Positions 36,546 through 44,831 of a stretch of 64,000 nucleotides of DNA are shown here, piece after piece. The translations under genes were made by a program, and so were the position numbers. The first letter of the stretch is position 1; every line of letters begins with the position of its first letter. Source of the DNA: Bacillus cereus (GTDB lineage Bacteria > Bacillota > Bacilli > Bacillales > Bacillaceae_G); NCBI RefSeq assembly GCF_002584535.1, contig NZ_NUOT01000002.1, forward strand, positions 26,661 through 90,660. Reading direction: 5' to 3'. The notes under the pieces were generated by a model. It was not told the origin of the DNA, searched no databases, and saw only the letters and a list, made by a program, of their open reading frames with translations.

Positions 36546-37153
36546 TATAATTCTAATCTATAAACTAAAAACCTCTCATTCCCGTTCTTTTCATAAGCTC
36601 CAGGCAATCTAACTTCCTTGTTCAGGTCAAAAGCAGTCTGATTCTCTAAGAAAAAGATATAATCTTCCGACGGATAATACAAAATAAGTTCAACATCCCT
36701 CTCTACTTCTTCTACCGAAAGCAAAATGTTATTCACTACGTTCATAAATACTTGCACTGAAAATGGATTAAAGAAATAAAATCGATTATCACGTGGATCA
36801 ATTTCATATTCTTGTGCTAAACAACATTGAAATTGAACTTTATCCTTAATATTCTTTGATTTTCTTGCATAACGCTCACGGTTTTCCATTGCTTCCTTAT
36901 AGAACTCTTCATTCATTTCAATCCCAACTGCTGAAGCACCGCACTTATGATGCATATAAAAGTTTAGTCGCCCTTTTCCGCACCCAAAGTCTACTATTCG
37001 ATCATTACTACTTATTTCATATTGATTCAACAGTTCTTCTAGACCACTATATGGCGTTGGTTCATAGCGATGATAATGTAAAGATTTATTAAATCCTTTT
37101 TGTTCTCCAACTGTTTTTATATTTAATACCGCGTCATAATATTGTTCGTTCAT
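36545..37153 (-). CDS. Class I SAM-dependent methyltransferase
   Basis: 202 aa. Motif I is RIVDFGCGKGRLNFYMHH (about 52-70), followed by VGIEMNEEFYKEAM (acidic loop after strand 2), and a motif-IV-like YFFNPFSVQVF near 125. The NPF tripeptide recalls the (D/N)PP(F/Y) of amino-group methyltransferases, but the protein is too short and lacks a recognition domain, so the substrate is open. No membrane segment. Good AGGGTG ribosome site; single gene. Confidence 0.8.
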   Translation of the reverse strand: MNEQYYDAVLNIKTVGEQKGFNKSLHYHRYEPTPYSGLEELLNQYEISSNDRIVDFGCGKGRLNFYMHHKCGASAVGIEMNEEFYKEAMENRERYARKSKNIKDKVQFQCCLAQEYEIDPRDNRFYFFNPFSVQVFMNVVNNILLSVEEVERDVELILYYPSEDYIFFLENQTAFDLNKEVRLPGAYEKNGNERFLVYRLEL

Positions 37154-37328
37154 GTGTTCACCCTACTCTCTACAAAAAGAATCTTGATACAATCCAGAAT
37201 CTTTTCGATTTTCCGTCTTTTATTTTCTACGGAATCCAAATTACATGCGATCCAATTTTATCATATGAATCAATTTCATAATTTCCAATTCTAATATACC
37301 AAGGATTTTGAGGACACAAAAAGGAGTA

Positions 37329-37460
37329 CTATTCCAAATTTTTGTATAATGCAAATAACGACACAAACCAAAAACAAGAGAAGCCGTTAATTTCCTCTAT
37401 GCTTATTATATGATTTAGAGTTAATAAGACGATTCCAAACGTTTTTTCTATCTTGATCAT
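37329..37460 (-). CDS. Candidate small protein (43 aa)
   Basis: An ATG at 37460 with a perfect AGGAGG four bases upstream opens a 43-codon frame: MIKIEKTFGIVLLTLNHIIS, then IEEINGFSCFWFVSLFALYKNLE. The two halves are weakly hydrophobic. Against it: no recognisable family, no terminator of its own. The surrounding 37154-37651 gap holds otherwise only AT-rich sequence and the murR terminator at 37541-37576. It may be a real small gene or chance. Confidence 0.3.
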   Translation of the reverse strand: MIKIEKTFGIVLLTLNHIISIEEINGFSCFWFVSLFALYKNLE

Positions 37461-37540
37461 CGAACCTCCTATCGAAAGTACTTCAAAATCTTGTCTTGAT
37501 GGCGATGCTATGATTCTTCTAATAGTAAAAGTTATACAAA

Positions 37541-37576
37541 GAAAAAAGCCTTATCTTAAATAGACATAGGCTCTTT
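37541..37576 (-). terminator. Terminator after the MurR-type regulator gene
   Basis: Minus strand: AGCCT/AGGCT arms with a 16-base loop and TTTTTTC following, about 75 bases after the stop at 37652. It would end the whole amino-sugar operon. Confidence 0.55.
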
Positions 37577-37651
37577 AAATAACAGTTCAATAACTACGCA
37601 GCAAAAATCACAGGTAAATAATTTGTAATGAGACTTATTACACTTTATATC

Positions 37652-38515
37652 TTAGAAGGATTTTTTTCCTGTGAATCTTAATACTGATTCTCTTGAACGT
37701 TCAATTTCTTTAATATTTTCATCATAATATTTTGATGCATATGCATAAAAGATTATGTCAATAGTCAGAAATTGTGCGAATAACGAACTAGTTGCTGCAC
37801 TACGAAATTTTGCCTCTGGTGCACGAACATGTTGCAAAGACATATCGACTTTGTTAGTTAATCTGTTATTACCAAATCGTGATAATCCAATTGTTTGAAT
37901 ACCAGATGCTTTAGCAATATCAACAAGTTGCAGTACTTCTTCAGTTTCTCCACTATTAGATATACTGAAAAAAACACAATTTTTTGTGGATGCAGCAAGT
38001 GCTGTCGCCATGATATGTGCGTCTTGATTTGCACTTACAATCTTTCCTAAACGTAACCATTTATGAGTAATATCTTCCGCAACAAGCCATGAAGCTCCTA
38101 ATCCATAGGCATAAATAACATCAGCATTTCTCATAGTTTCAACAATTTGATTAAGAATAACTTCATCTAAATAAATCGCTGTTTCTTGTATCGCCTGTAC
38201 AGAGTTAGAAACTATTTTTTCTTTAATTTCCGCTATTGTTTCATTTGGTTCAATATCATAAAAACCTTTCTTCTCTGGTTGTGAGATATACGATGATAGA
38301 GATACCTTTAACTCCGAAAAACTAGCAATTTCGATAGAACGACAAAGTCTAGTGACCGCCGAACTACTAGCATTAGCATGCGCAGCTAATTCATGTATAG
38401 TCATTCTAATCACTTCTTGAGGATTGTCTAAAATATATTGTGCTATTTTCCCTTCAGACTTTGGTAATTGATGTAATAAACTCTCGATTTTTAACAATAC
38501 ATTTACAACATGCAT
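37652..38515 (-). CDS. murR: MurR/RpiR-family regulator
   Basis: 287 aa. The N-terminal HTH_6 domain (about 1-75) contains TIHELAAHANASSSAVTRLCRSI as the recognition region; the C-terminal SIS domain (about 125-260) contains VIYAYGLGASWLVAEDI and VFFSISNSGETEEVLQLV, the sugar-phosphate-binding loops. Such regulators sense a phosphosugar. The position at the end of an operon with murQ and mupG makes MurNAc-6-phosphate the likely effector and this operon the target. GGGAG ribosome site, 25 bp after the kinase gene. Confidence 0.88.
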   Translation of the reverse strand: MHVVNVLLKIESLLHQLPKSEGKIAQYILDNPQEVIRMTIHELAAHANASSSAVTRLCRSIEIASFSELKVSLSSYISQPEKKGFYDIEPNETIAEIKEKIVSNSVQAIQETAIYLDEVILNQIVETMRNADVIYAYGLGASWLVAEDITHKWLRLGKIVSANQDAHIMATALAASTKNCVFFSISNSGETEEVLQLVDIAKASGIQTIGLSRFGNNRLTNKVDMSLQHVRAPEAKFRSAATSSLFAQFLTIDIIFYAYASKYYDENIKEIERSRESVLRFTGKKSF

Positions 38516-38540
38516 ATTGAATGGCTCCCTTACCTTTTAA

Positions 38541-39437
38541 TTAACTCATATATTTCAGAGCTAAATAATATCCCCCTAATGTAGATGATACATCTTCTAA
38601 AATAAATTGGACTTTCGGTTTTTCTTGTTTAATATTTTCAATAAAGGCGGTTTGTACAGACGGTATATTAGTTAATATACCCCCTTTAATAGCAATTGTA
38701 ACATCGTTATCAAAATTTAGTTTCTTCCAAACAGCAAGCGTAGTCTTGGCAAGGTGATAGCCCGCTTGCTTGAGAATATTCTCTGCAAAATCATCTCCTG
38801 CTTTTGCTTGTTGAACGATTATTGGAACAAATGACGCAATATCCGCTTTAGTTGAGGAATAAATAAATGTTTTTAATTCTAGTACATTCTGATAACCAAG
38901 TTTTGTTAGTACCAACTTAGTTAGGTCACTATAATTCCCTTCCCCATCTTCCTCTTGCGTCATTTTAATAAAAGCCTGCATAGCAATCCAATACCCACTT
39001 CCTTCATCTCCAAGAATATGTCCCCAACCACCTGCTAATTTTTCAATACCATTATGAATTCCAATACTAACAGAACCGGTTCCTGAAATTGTTAAAATAC
39101 CATCTTTCCCTTTTAGTAAAGCTGCATGTGCAATAATTCCATCATTGACAATCGTAAACGGAATATGAAACGCCTCAGAGAGAGCATCTTTTATACCTTT
39201 TGTATTTTTAACCCCTCCATACCCGGCCAATCCTAGGCATATATACTGGCATTCTTCCTTTTTTAAAGGAACTAAGCATTGTTCAATCGCACTAATAATA
39301 TTATGCATAGCTTGTTTTTCATCTAAAAGTAAATTTCCGAACCCTGCTTTACCTTCACTTATTTTTTCACCATTTAAATTATAAGCTACCGCTTCCGTTT
39401 TAGTACCTCCACCGTCTACTCCAATAATATAACTCAT
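38541..39437 (-). CDS. BadF/BadG-type amino-sugar kinase (GlcNAc/MurNAc kinase)
   Basis: 298 aa. ASKHA-fold ATPase: IIGVDGGGTKTEAVAYNL (phosphate-1 loop, 3-20), CLGLAGYGGVKN (about 66), ILTISGTGSVSIGIHNG (phosphate-2, about 115) and AGGWGHILGDEGSGYWIA (about 134-151), the last typical of the N-acetylglucosamine kinase branch of BadF proteins. It should phosphorylate free GlcNAc, or both GlcNAc and MurNAc like clostridial MurK, feeding MurQ and the amino-sugar pool. AGGAGG ribosome site. A bcr1 element (39456-39614) separates it from mupG. Confidence 0.8.
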   Translation of the reverse strand: MSYIIGVDGGGTKTEAVAYNLNGEKISEGKAGFGNLLLDEKQAMHNIISAIEQCLVPLKKEECQYICLGLAGYGGVKNTKGIKDALSEAFHIPFTIVNDGIIAHAALLKGKDGILTISGTGSVSIGIHNGIEKLAGGWGHILGDEGSGYWIAMQAFIKMTQEEDGEGNYSDLTKLVLTKLGYQNVLELKTFIYSSTKADIASFVPIIVQQAKAGDDFAENILKQAGYHLAKTTLAVWKKLNFDNDVTIAIKGGILTNIPSVQTAFIENIKQEKPKVQFILEDVSSTLGGYYLALKYMS

Positions 39438-39455
39438 ACAGGTTCCTCCTTGTGT

Positions 39456-39614
39456 ATAAAGTGAAACTTTAATTAGTGGGGGTTTTCTTCATCCCCCACT
39501 GATTATCAGCCCTCACCAATCGGGCTTTTACGGACAGTCGATCTCCCACCTACCTTCTTTGCTTTTGCCGAATTTTGAGGTGGGAGTCTTACTGTCCGTA
39601 AATAACAGTATAAA
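39456..39614. repeat. bcr1-type repeat, copy A (159 bp)
   Basis: Bounded by ATAAA on both sides (39456-39460 and 39610-39614), the TTTAT duplication remembered for bcr1. Conserved core: GTGAAACTTTAATTAGTGG, ATCCCCCACTGATTAT, CACCAATCGGGCTTTTACGG and, near the end, TTACTGTCCGT pairing with ACGGACAGT at 39533-39541. Several stems can form (AGTGGGGG with CCCCCACT; CTCCCACC with GGTGGGAG). It lies between mupG and the kinase inside one operon, so it is transcribed with it. Confidence 0.85.
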
Positions 39615-39677
39615 TAAAAAGAGAAGGAGCGTTCTGTCCCTTCCCTTTCCCTTACTTTGAGGTTTTTCTCGATAAAA

Positions 39678-40763
39678 TCACTTAATTGAAAATTGGAATT
39701 TCTCCCAAGGATCGAGATAATCAAGGAGAAAAATTTCTTCTTCAACTATCCGGCCAACCACATTCGTTTTACCTGAATTCTCCATGTCTTTCAACGCAAT
39801 CTGTAATTCACCCTTGTATTGTCCATATAGCTCATTCTCAATTAAAATGTCTCCTCTTCTAATATCAGGGGTATAGGTTGGTTTAAGTTCTTCTCGTTTA
39901 TATTTTACACGTGATTGAGTCGAGCGAATAAGGTATTCTGAAACGTCTCCACGATAAAAATGAAATTCTTCCAGCACAATCTTTTTCTCTAACTCTGTAA
40001 TTGTGTCATATAGTTCTATATGAAACGTTAGCAATTTACTGTTTAATGTACTGAGGGCTTCTAATTCAATCTTTGATGCATATGCGTTAGCAATAATCAC
40101 ATCATCTATTACTCCAGTTGCAAATAAGTGTTTGGCTTGCGTTACAATTGGTAATTCACGATGCATTTCTAATGTACATAAACCTTCTGTTACCGGCCAA
40201 GGTCCGTAAGTTGCTGCTTGTGAACTAATGAATGCTGCTGTACGAATATTATGGTGTTTAAATTGCTCACAGCATTTTAGAAAATGAGCATAGCTTAATC
40301 CCGCATAACGATGAGGATAGAAATTATGTGACCCTACTAAATTCTCTTTATTAGGCTTATAAGCAATGAGATTATCTAAATAATGCGTTGCATTGCTCAT
40401 ATTAATTTCAACTTTTAAATTATAGGGATTATGTGTCATGATGGACTCTTCAGTTCCTGTAAATCCCATATCTAGACGGATTCCGTACGCTCCTAAATCA
40501 GCAAAGAATGATAAGTCTTTATAGGAAATATCTAAATCTCCAAATACACGAGGAGATATATCAACCATTACTTCCATACCTAATTGATTTGCAAATGCAA
40601 TTGTTTCTTTAAATTCCCTCATAATTTTTTCCTTATCACCTTCTACTGACAGCAAGCAAGTAAAGATTTTTTTAAATCCATATTTGTGTGCAAGTGCAAT
40701 ATACTCTATATCTTTTTCTACGGTTGAATGTTCTGGATAAATGGAGATACCTAATTTTCTCAT
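39678..40763 (-). CDS. mupG: MupG-like 6-phospho-N-acetylmuramidase (DUF871)
   Basis: 361 aa from the ATG at 40763 (AAAGGTGATG upstream). DUF871 marks: LGISIYPEHS at the N-terminus, VMVDISPRVFGDLDISY (about 72-88), LRLDMGF-type GIRLDMGFTG, LVGSHNFYPHRYAGLSY (about 150-166) and a C-terminal cyclophilin-like domain with RRGDILIENELYGQYKGELQI. The S. aureus member MupG hydrolyses MurNAc-6-phosphate-GlcNAc to MurNAc-6P and GlcNAc in the cytosol; the same operon partner murQ is present here. The product would then be processed by MurQ and the kinase. The assignment from DUF871 plus context is strong. Confidence 0.85.
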   Translation of the reverse strand: MRKLGISIYPEHSTVEKDIEYIALAHKYGFKKIFTCLLSVEGDKEKIMREFKETIAFANQLGMEVMVDISPRVFGDLDISYKDLSFFADLGAYGIRLDMGFTGTEESIMTHNPYNLKVEINMSNATHYLDNLIAYKPNKENLVGSHNFYPHRYAGLSYAHFLKCCEQFKHHNIRTAAFISSQAATYGPWPVTEGLCTLEMHRELPIVTQAKHLFATGVIDDVIIANAYASKIELEALSTLNSKLLTFHIELYDTITELEKKIVLEEFHFYRGDVSEYLIRSTQSRVKYKREELKPTYTPDIRRGDILIENELYGQYKGELQIALKDMENSGKTNVVGRIVEEEIFLLDYLDPWEKFQFSIK

Positions 40764-40795
40764 CTTTACATCACCTTTACCTTCCCACATCCCAA

Positions 40796-41125
40796 TTATT
40801 GTTGTGGCGCCAGTTTTTTTATGATACGGATCATATGTTCAATCAATTTTTGTTCGCTTATCGCGGTCATTAAGTGATCTTGAGCATGAATCATTAGCAA
40901 CGTTTTTTCACTTGGAATTCCGTTCAATTCAGCTTGAATTAACTTTGTTTGTGTCTTATGAGCCAAGCTAAGTTCTTCTGCAGCTTGGTTAATAAGATTC
41001 GCTGCTCTTTCAAAGTCAAATTCCTCTGCAGCTGTTAATGCTTCATAAGCTAAACCTCTTGCATTTCCACCATGAGAAATAATTTCAAAAATTTCCATTT
41101 CGTTATTATTGATTTCCGTTGACAT
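40796..41125 (-). CDS. PTS Lac-family EIIA (lactose/cellobiose/chitobiose type)
   Basis: 109 aa from the ATG at 41125; GGAG of the preceding codons is its ribosome site, so the upstream ATG at 41140 is rejected. All-helical Lac-type IIA: GGNARGLAYEALTAAEEFDFERA, NQAAEELSLAHKTQTKLIQAE (phosphorylated His about 79) and MIHAQDHLMTAI. It takes phosphate from HPr and passes it to the IIB encoded upstream. The IIA, IIB and IIC genes of this transporter are spread through the operon rather than contiguous. Confidence 0.92.
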   Translation of the reverse strand: MSTEINNNEMEIFEIISHGGNARGLAYEALTAAEEFDFERAANLINQAAEELSLAHKTQTKLIQAELNGIPSEKTLLMIHAQDHLMTAISEQKLIEHMIRIIKKLAPQQ

Positions 41126-41240
41126 ATCATAGCACTCCATATCGTAGTAAAGTATGGGACAATATTCTCTAACTGAAGTTACGTTTCAGAAAATATCATG
41201 TCTCAATTTGTCTTTCATATTAAATTTATTATTCTCCTAA

Positions 41241-42563
41241 TCATCTAAAAAATTGAGGCAAATACTCTTTATGGGCTTCTAATAACTTCTGTAATATAGC
41301 TTCCGCTAAATCATCACTTGGAATAAGTGGATTAATTGTTAAAGCTAATAAAGCCTTATCATAAGAACCCGTTACGGCTGCCTCAGCACCTACTCTTTCG
41401 AATGATTTGATTTGCTGAATTAATCCTTGAATTTGAATAGGCAATTTCCCCATCGTCAAAGGAACTGGTCCATTTTTTGTTACAATACAACTCACTTCAA
41501 CCGCTGAATCATAATCAACCTCATTAATTGCGCCTTTGTTTTGAATATTTAATACTTGAATTTCCTTTTTGTCATTATAGATAGAAGAAATTACATTACA
41601 CGCTGCATCACTATAGTATGCACCACCCCGCTTTTCTAATTGTGGAGGTTTCATGTCTAGCTTTTCATCTTTATACAACTCAAATAGATCTTCCTCTAAT
41701 TTCTTGACAATTTCAGCACGCGTTTTCCCTGATTTAAATGCTTCTAATTCTTCATCTAGAATATTTTTTGTTTTGTAATAATAACGATGATAGGGGCAAG
41801 GTACTACGCCTAATGATTTCAAAAATCTTGGATTCCAAGGCAGTGGAGCAATGTTCTTCATTGACATTTGTATCGCTGGATTCCCTAGCATTTCAAGTAC
41901 TTTCTCTGTTACTTCTTGATCATCAACATATACATGTATTCCGAATACCATATGGTTTAATCCAGCGAAATCAATGTGTACTCTCTCCATTTCAACACCT
42001 AACATGTTCGAAATAGACATGTGCATATTAAATGGTACATTACATACACCGATTACTTTTTTATGCTCGCTGTAACGAAGGAGTGCTTCTGTTACCATTC
42101 CAGCTGGATTTGTAAAGTTAATTAACCATGCATTTGAGCAAAGTTCTTGCATTTCTTCTGCGATTTCTAGAAGAACAGGGATTGTTCGTAATGCTTTAAA
42201 TAGGCCTCCTGCACCATTTGTTTCTTGCCCAATTAACCCTAGTTGCAAAGGAATACGCTCGTCTTTAATTCGGGCATCTAGTAAACCAACTCTCATTTGC
42301 GTTGTCACAAAGTCAGCATCCTGTAAAGCTTGACGGCGGTCTAACGTCAAATGAATTTCCATAGGAACTCCTGCCTTTTCAACCATTCTTCGTGCTAAGT
42401 TCCCTACAATCTCAAGTTTTTCCCTTCCGGCCTCAATATCCACTAACCAAAGTTCTCTAACTGGTAGCTCATCATAACGTTTAATAAAACCTTCAATTAA
42501 TTCTGGCGTGTAACTAGATCCACCACCAATTGTGGCAATTTTTATTCCGTTTCGCTTTTCCAT
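41241..42563 (-). CDS. GH4 6-phospho-glycosidase (6-phospho-beta-glucosidase type)
   Basis: 440 aa. NAD-binding start IKIATIGGGSSYTPELIEGF (8-27) and the GH4 metal ligands in VIGVCNVPFNMHM (Cys about 172) and DFAGLNHMVFG (His about 201) are intact. GH4 enzymes use NAD+ and Mn2+ and a redox elimination mechanism on 6-phosphorylated glycosides. In this operon the substrate could be a 6-phosphorylated GlcNAc- or MurNAc-containing disaccharide rather than cellobiose-6P; sequence alone cannot decide. It lies between the small membrane protein gene and PTS IIA. Confidence 0.88.
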   Translation of the reverse strand: MEKRNGIKIATIGGGSSYTPELIEGFIKRYDELPVRELWLVDIEAGREKLEIVGNLARRMVEKAGVPMEIHLTLDRRQALQDADFVTTQMRVGLLDARIKDERIPLQLGLIGQETNGAGGLFKALRTIPVLLEIAEEMQELCSNAWLINFTNPAGMVTEALLRYSEHKKVIGVCNVPFNMHMSISNMLGVEMERVHIDFAGLNHMVFGIHVYVDDQEVTEKVLEMLGNPAIQMSMKNIAPLPWNPRFLKSLGVVPCPYHRYYYKTKNILDEELEAFKSGKTRAEIVKKLEEDLFELYKDEKLDMKPPQLEKRGGAYYSDAACNVISSIYNDKKEIQVLNIQNKGAINEVDYDSAVEVSCIVTKNGPVPLTMGKLPIQIQGLIQQIKSFERVGAEAAVTGSYDKALLALTINPLIPSDDLAEAILQKLLEAHKEYLPQFFR

Positions 42564-42602
42564 TTCACTAACACCTCATTTTAGATAACTTACTTTTTTC
42601 AT

Positions 42603-42887
42603 TTACGCATAGACAATTGGGTAACAAATTAGTGCACTCGCTACTAATAAAGACAAGAACAAAATTAACGCTTGTTTCTTGTTTTTAAACTTACCTTCAA
42701 CAAAAATAAGAACAAGAGTTAACCCTGCGCTGATTGCAAAGATATTATCTAGGTACAGTGACAAGCGTTTGTCTATTCCAACTGCATTCATTAAAGGATT
42801 AAAGATAAGATTAAAAACAAGAATAAAACTAAAAAATAGAAACGCACTTTTGTAACTAAAAAAGTGAATTCTAGATGTTGAATTCAT
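42603..42887 (-). CDS. Small membrane protein in the amino-sugar PTS operon
   Basis: 94 aa from the ATG at 42887 (GAAGGGAG upstream). Three hydrophobic segments: about 12-30 (SAFLFFSFILVFNLIF), 47-64 (IFAISAGLTLVLIFV) and 72-92 (ALILFLSLLVASALICY), linked by short basic loops with GKFKNKKQ on the inside. No family recognised. It follows the IIC gene and precedes the GH4 gene, so it may assist the permease or be a minor subunit, but this is only inference from position. A stable hairpin (42912-42954) precedes it. Confidence 0.65.
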   Translation of the reverse strand: MNSTSRIHFFSYKSAFLFFSFILVFNLIFNPLMNAVGIDKRLSLYLDNIFAISAGLTLVLIFVEGKFKNKKQALILFLSLLVASALICYPIVYA

Positions 42888-42911
42888 TTTTATCTCCCTT
42901 CTCTCTTTTAT

Positions 42912-42954
42912 ATGAAAGGAAGTTTGGAGCAATTAGTCCCAAACCTCCTTTCAT
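42912..42954 (-). promoter_or_regulatory. Intercistronic hairpin after PTS IIC
   Basis: ATGAAAGGA-GTTTGG pairs with CCAAAC-TCCTTTCAT (one bulged pair) over a 10-base loop, right after the IIC stop and without a T-tract on the minus strand. It may act as a partial terminator or mRNA stabiliser within the operon. Confidence 0.5.
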
Positions 42955-42960
42955 GTATTT

Positions 42961-44250
42961 TTATAAGGCTACGTTTGTGTCCTCTTTTGTTTCTGTTGGA
43001 TTTTCTTGTGCTAATAGCTTTTGATCATACATTTTAAAGAATGGTAGATAAACAATAACTGAAATCGTAATATTGACTAATACAAGAATAATTGCTCTCC
43101 AGTCACCACCCGTTGAAAGGTAGGCACCTATTGGGGCTGGTAATGTCCATGGAACCATTACATATGTCGGATTTACTAATCCGATTGATGTCGCGACATA
43201 CGCAATTGTTGCACCAATTAATGGTGTCACGACAAATGGAATAATTAAAATTGGGTTTAGCACAATTGGCATCCCAAAAATAACAGGTTCATTGATGTTA
43301 AATATACTTGGAACAATTGTTGCTCTTGCCATCGTCTTACTATAAGTAGATCTTGCTGTTAATAACATCGCAATTACTAATCCTAATGTTGCACCAGATC
43401 CCCCAATCCAAATAAACCATTGGAAGAATGTTTCAGGAGCTACGTGAGGGATCGTCTCACCAGCAGCAACTGCCGCTGAGTTATTAGCCAAGTAAACTTC
43501 CCAAACTGGACGAGCAACAGCACCTACAACTGATACACCATGAATACCGAATGACCAGAAAAATGTTATTAAAAAGACTGGAATTAATACACCTGGTAAT
43601 GTATCCCCAGCTTTAATAAGTGGTGCAACAGCTTTATCAACAAGTGAATGTAGATCAACACCTGCAACTACTGTAATTAATGTCATAATAGAGAGTACGA
43701 TTGTAACTGGTATTAACGCTTCAAATGAACGAGATACGGACGTTGGAACAGAATCTGGCATTTTTATTGTAATATTTTTAGTCTTACATAAACGTATCAT
43801 TTCAACCGAAAATATAGAAACAATCATCGCTACAAAGAGCCCATGCCCACCGAGGTTTGTCATTGGCAATACAAAACCTATATCTTTCACCATTTTTACG
43901 CCTATTGTGAATAAGAAGGCAGCTACCGATAATAATCCTCCTGATAAAGGGTCTAACTTATAGCTTTGAGACAGACTATGACCGATTCCAAAAGTAATAT
44001 ATAGGGTCATAATAAACATTGTTAATCGATAAGGTATTAAAATCTCCGCGATATGTTTTGCTGCCCATTGACCTATTGCGGAATCTGCTGCCACGGGTGG
44101 GAAAGCAATGATAAGAAATATGCTCCCAAAGATGATGAATGGCAAAGCAGAAACTACACCATCACGTATCGCACGTAAATGCTTCTGCTCAGACAATTTA
44201 GCCATAGGTGTCGATAAATTATTTTCTAAAAAAGCTACAAATTTGTTCAT
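42961..44250 (-). CDS. PTS Lac-family EIIC (cellobiose/diacetylchitobiose type)
   Basis: 429 aa with about ten membrane segments. Lac-family marks: HLRAIRDGVVSALPFIIFGSIF (about 24-45), WSFGIHGVSVVGAVARPVW (about 228), FFQWFIWIGGSGATLGLV and, as substrate-site signature, PSIFNINEPVIFGMPIVLNP (about 310-330). It forms the membrane channel for a beta-linked disaccharide and works with the separate IIB and IIA here. No MurP-type IIBC is encoded in this operon. The 233-bp gap to IIB holds a bcr1 repeat. Confidence 0.92.
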   Translation of the reverse strand: MNKFVAFLENNLSTPMAKLSEQKHLRAIRDGVVSALPFIIFGSIFLIIAFPPVAADSAIGQWAAKHIAEILIPYRLTMFIMTLYITFGIGHSLSQSYKLDPLSGGLLSVAAFLFTIGVKMVKDIGFVLPMTNLGGHGLFVAMIVSIFSVEMIRLCKTKNITIKMPDSVPTSVSRSFEALIPVTIVLSIMTLITVVAGVDLHSLVDKAVAPLIKAGDTLPGVLIPVFLITFFWSFGIHGVSVVGAVARPVWEVYLANNSAAVAAGETIPHVAPETFFQWFIWIGGSGATLGLVIAMLLTARSTYSKTMARATIVPSIFNINEPVIFGMPIVLNPILIIPFVVTPLIGATIAYVATSIGLVNPTYVMVPWTLPAPIGAYLSTGGDWRAIILVLVNITISVIVYLPFFKMYDQKLLAQENPTETKEDTNVAL

Positions 44251-44323
44251 TTGTATTTTCCCCTTTAGATTGATTAGTAGTTAAGATTTCTTGCTAGATT
44301 ATGTTTTTACTATCCACAAACGA

Positions 44324-44475
44324 ATAAAGTGAAACTTCCAGCAGTTATTCTTTCTCATCCCCCAATGAGTCTGCACCAATCGGGATTTTACGGGTAGGTA
44401 ATCTCTCACCTACCTTCCTCTTTCCTCTCTGATTCTTGAGGTAGAAGTCTTACTACCCGCGAATAACAAAATAAA
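44324..44475. repeat. bcr1-type repeat, copy B (152 bp)
   Basis: ATAAA borders at 44324-44328 and 44471-44475. It is collinear with copy A but diverged: GTGAAACTTC, ATCCCCCAATGAGT, CACCAATCGGGATTTTACGGGTAG, CTCACCTACC and CTTACTACCCGCGAATAAC; ACGGGTAG pairs with CTACCCG. It lies between the IIB and IIC genes of the same operon. The 44251-44483 gap holds nothing else. Confidence 0.8.
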
Positions 44476-44483
44476 TAACAACT

Positions 44484-44795
44484 TTAATTTGATTGTATTA
44501 TTTCATTAATTAAATTTAATAGAGCAGGTCCACCAAGGGGACTATATGATCGAGCAGGAATCATTAAACACGGGACTCCTGCTTCATCTGCAGAAGCTTT
44601 AAAACCATCAAATCGATGTTTTACTTGTGGGGCAACCATAGCAACATCCCAACCGTTTCGAACCTCTGAATCAAATTCTTGCGTACCAACAGCTAATACT
44701 TCTAAATTTTGACCATGCTTTTCCCCTTCTTTTTTCAACGCATTTACAACAATCGCACTCGACATTCCACCTGAACATACAAATAATACTTTCAT
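44484..44795 (-). CDS. PTS Lac-family EIIB
   Basis: 103 aa. The phosphorylated Cys is in VLFVCSGGMSSAIVVNAL (Cys about 6), the P-loop of Lac-type IIB. VAMVAPQVKHRFDGFK and VPCLMIPARSYSPLGGPALLN are the later conserved stretches. It shuttles phosphate from IIA to the sugar held by IIC. GAGGGGGAG ribosome site, 36 bp after murQ. Confidence 0.92.
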   Translation of the reverse strand: MKVLFVCSGGMSSAIVVNALKKEGEKHGQNLEVLAVGTQEFDSEVRNGWDVAMVAPQVKHRFDGFKASADEAGVPCLMIPARSYSPLGGPALLNLINEIIQSN

Positions 44796-44831
44796 TTTTA
44801 CTCCCCCTCATAATATTTTTATATTGAAGCT

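Noticed and set aside
42961-44795. Ordinary cellobiose utilisation PTS
   Set aside because: Possible by family, but murQ, mupG, the BadF kinase and a MurR-type regulator in the same run make cell-wall sugars the better explanation.
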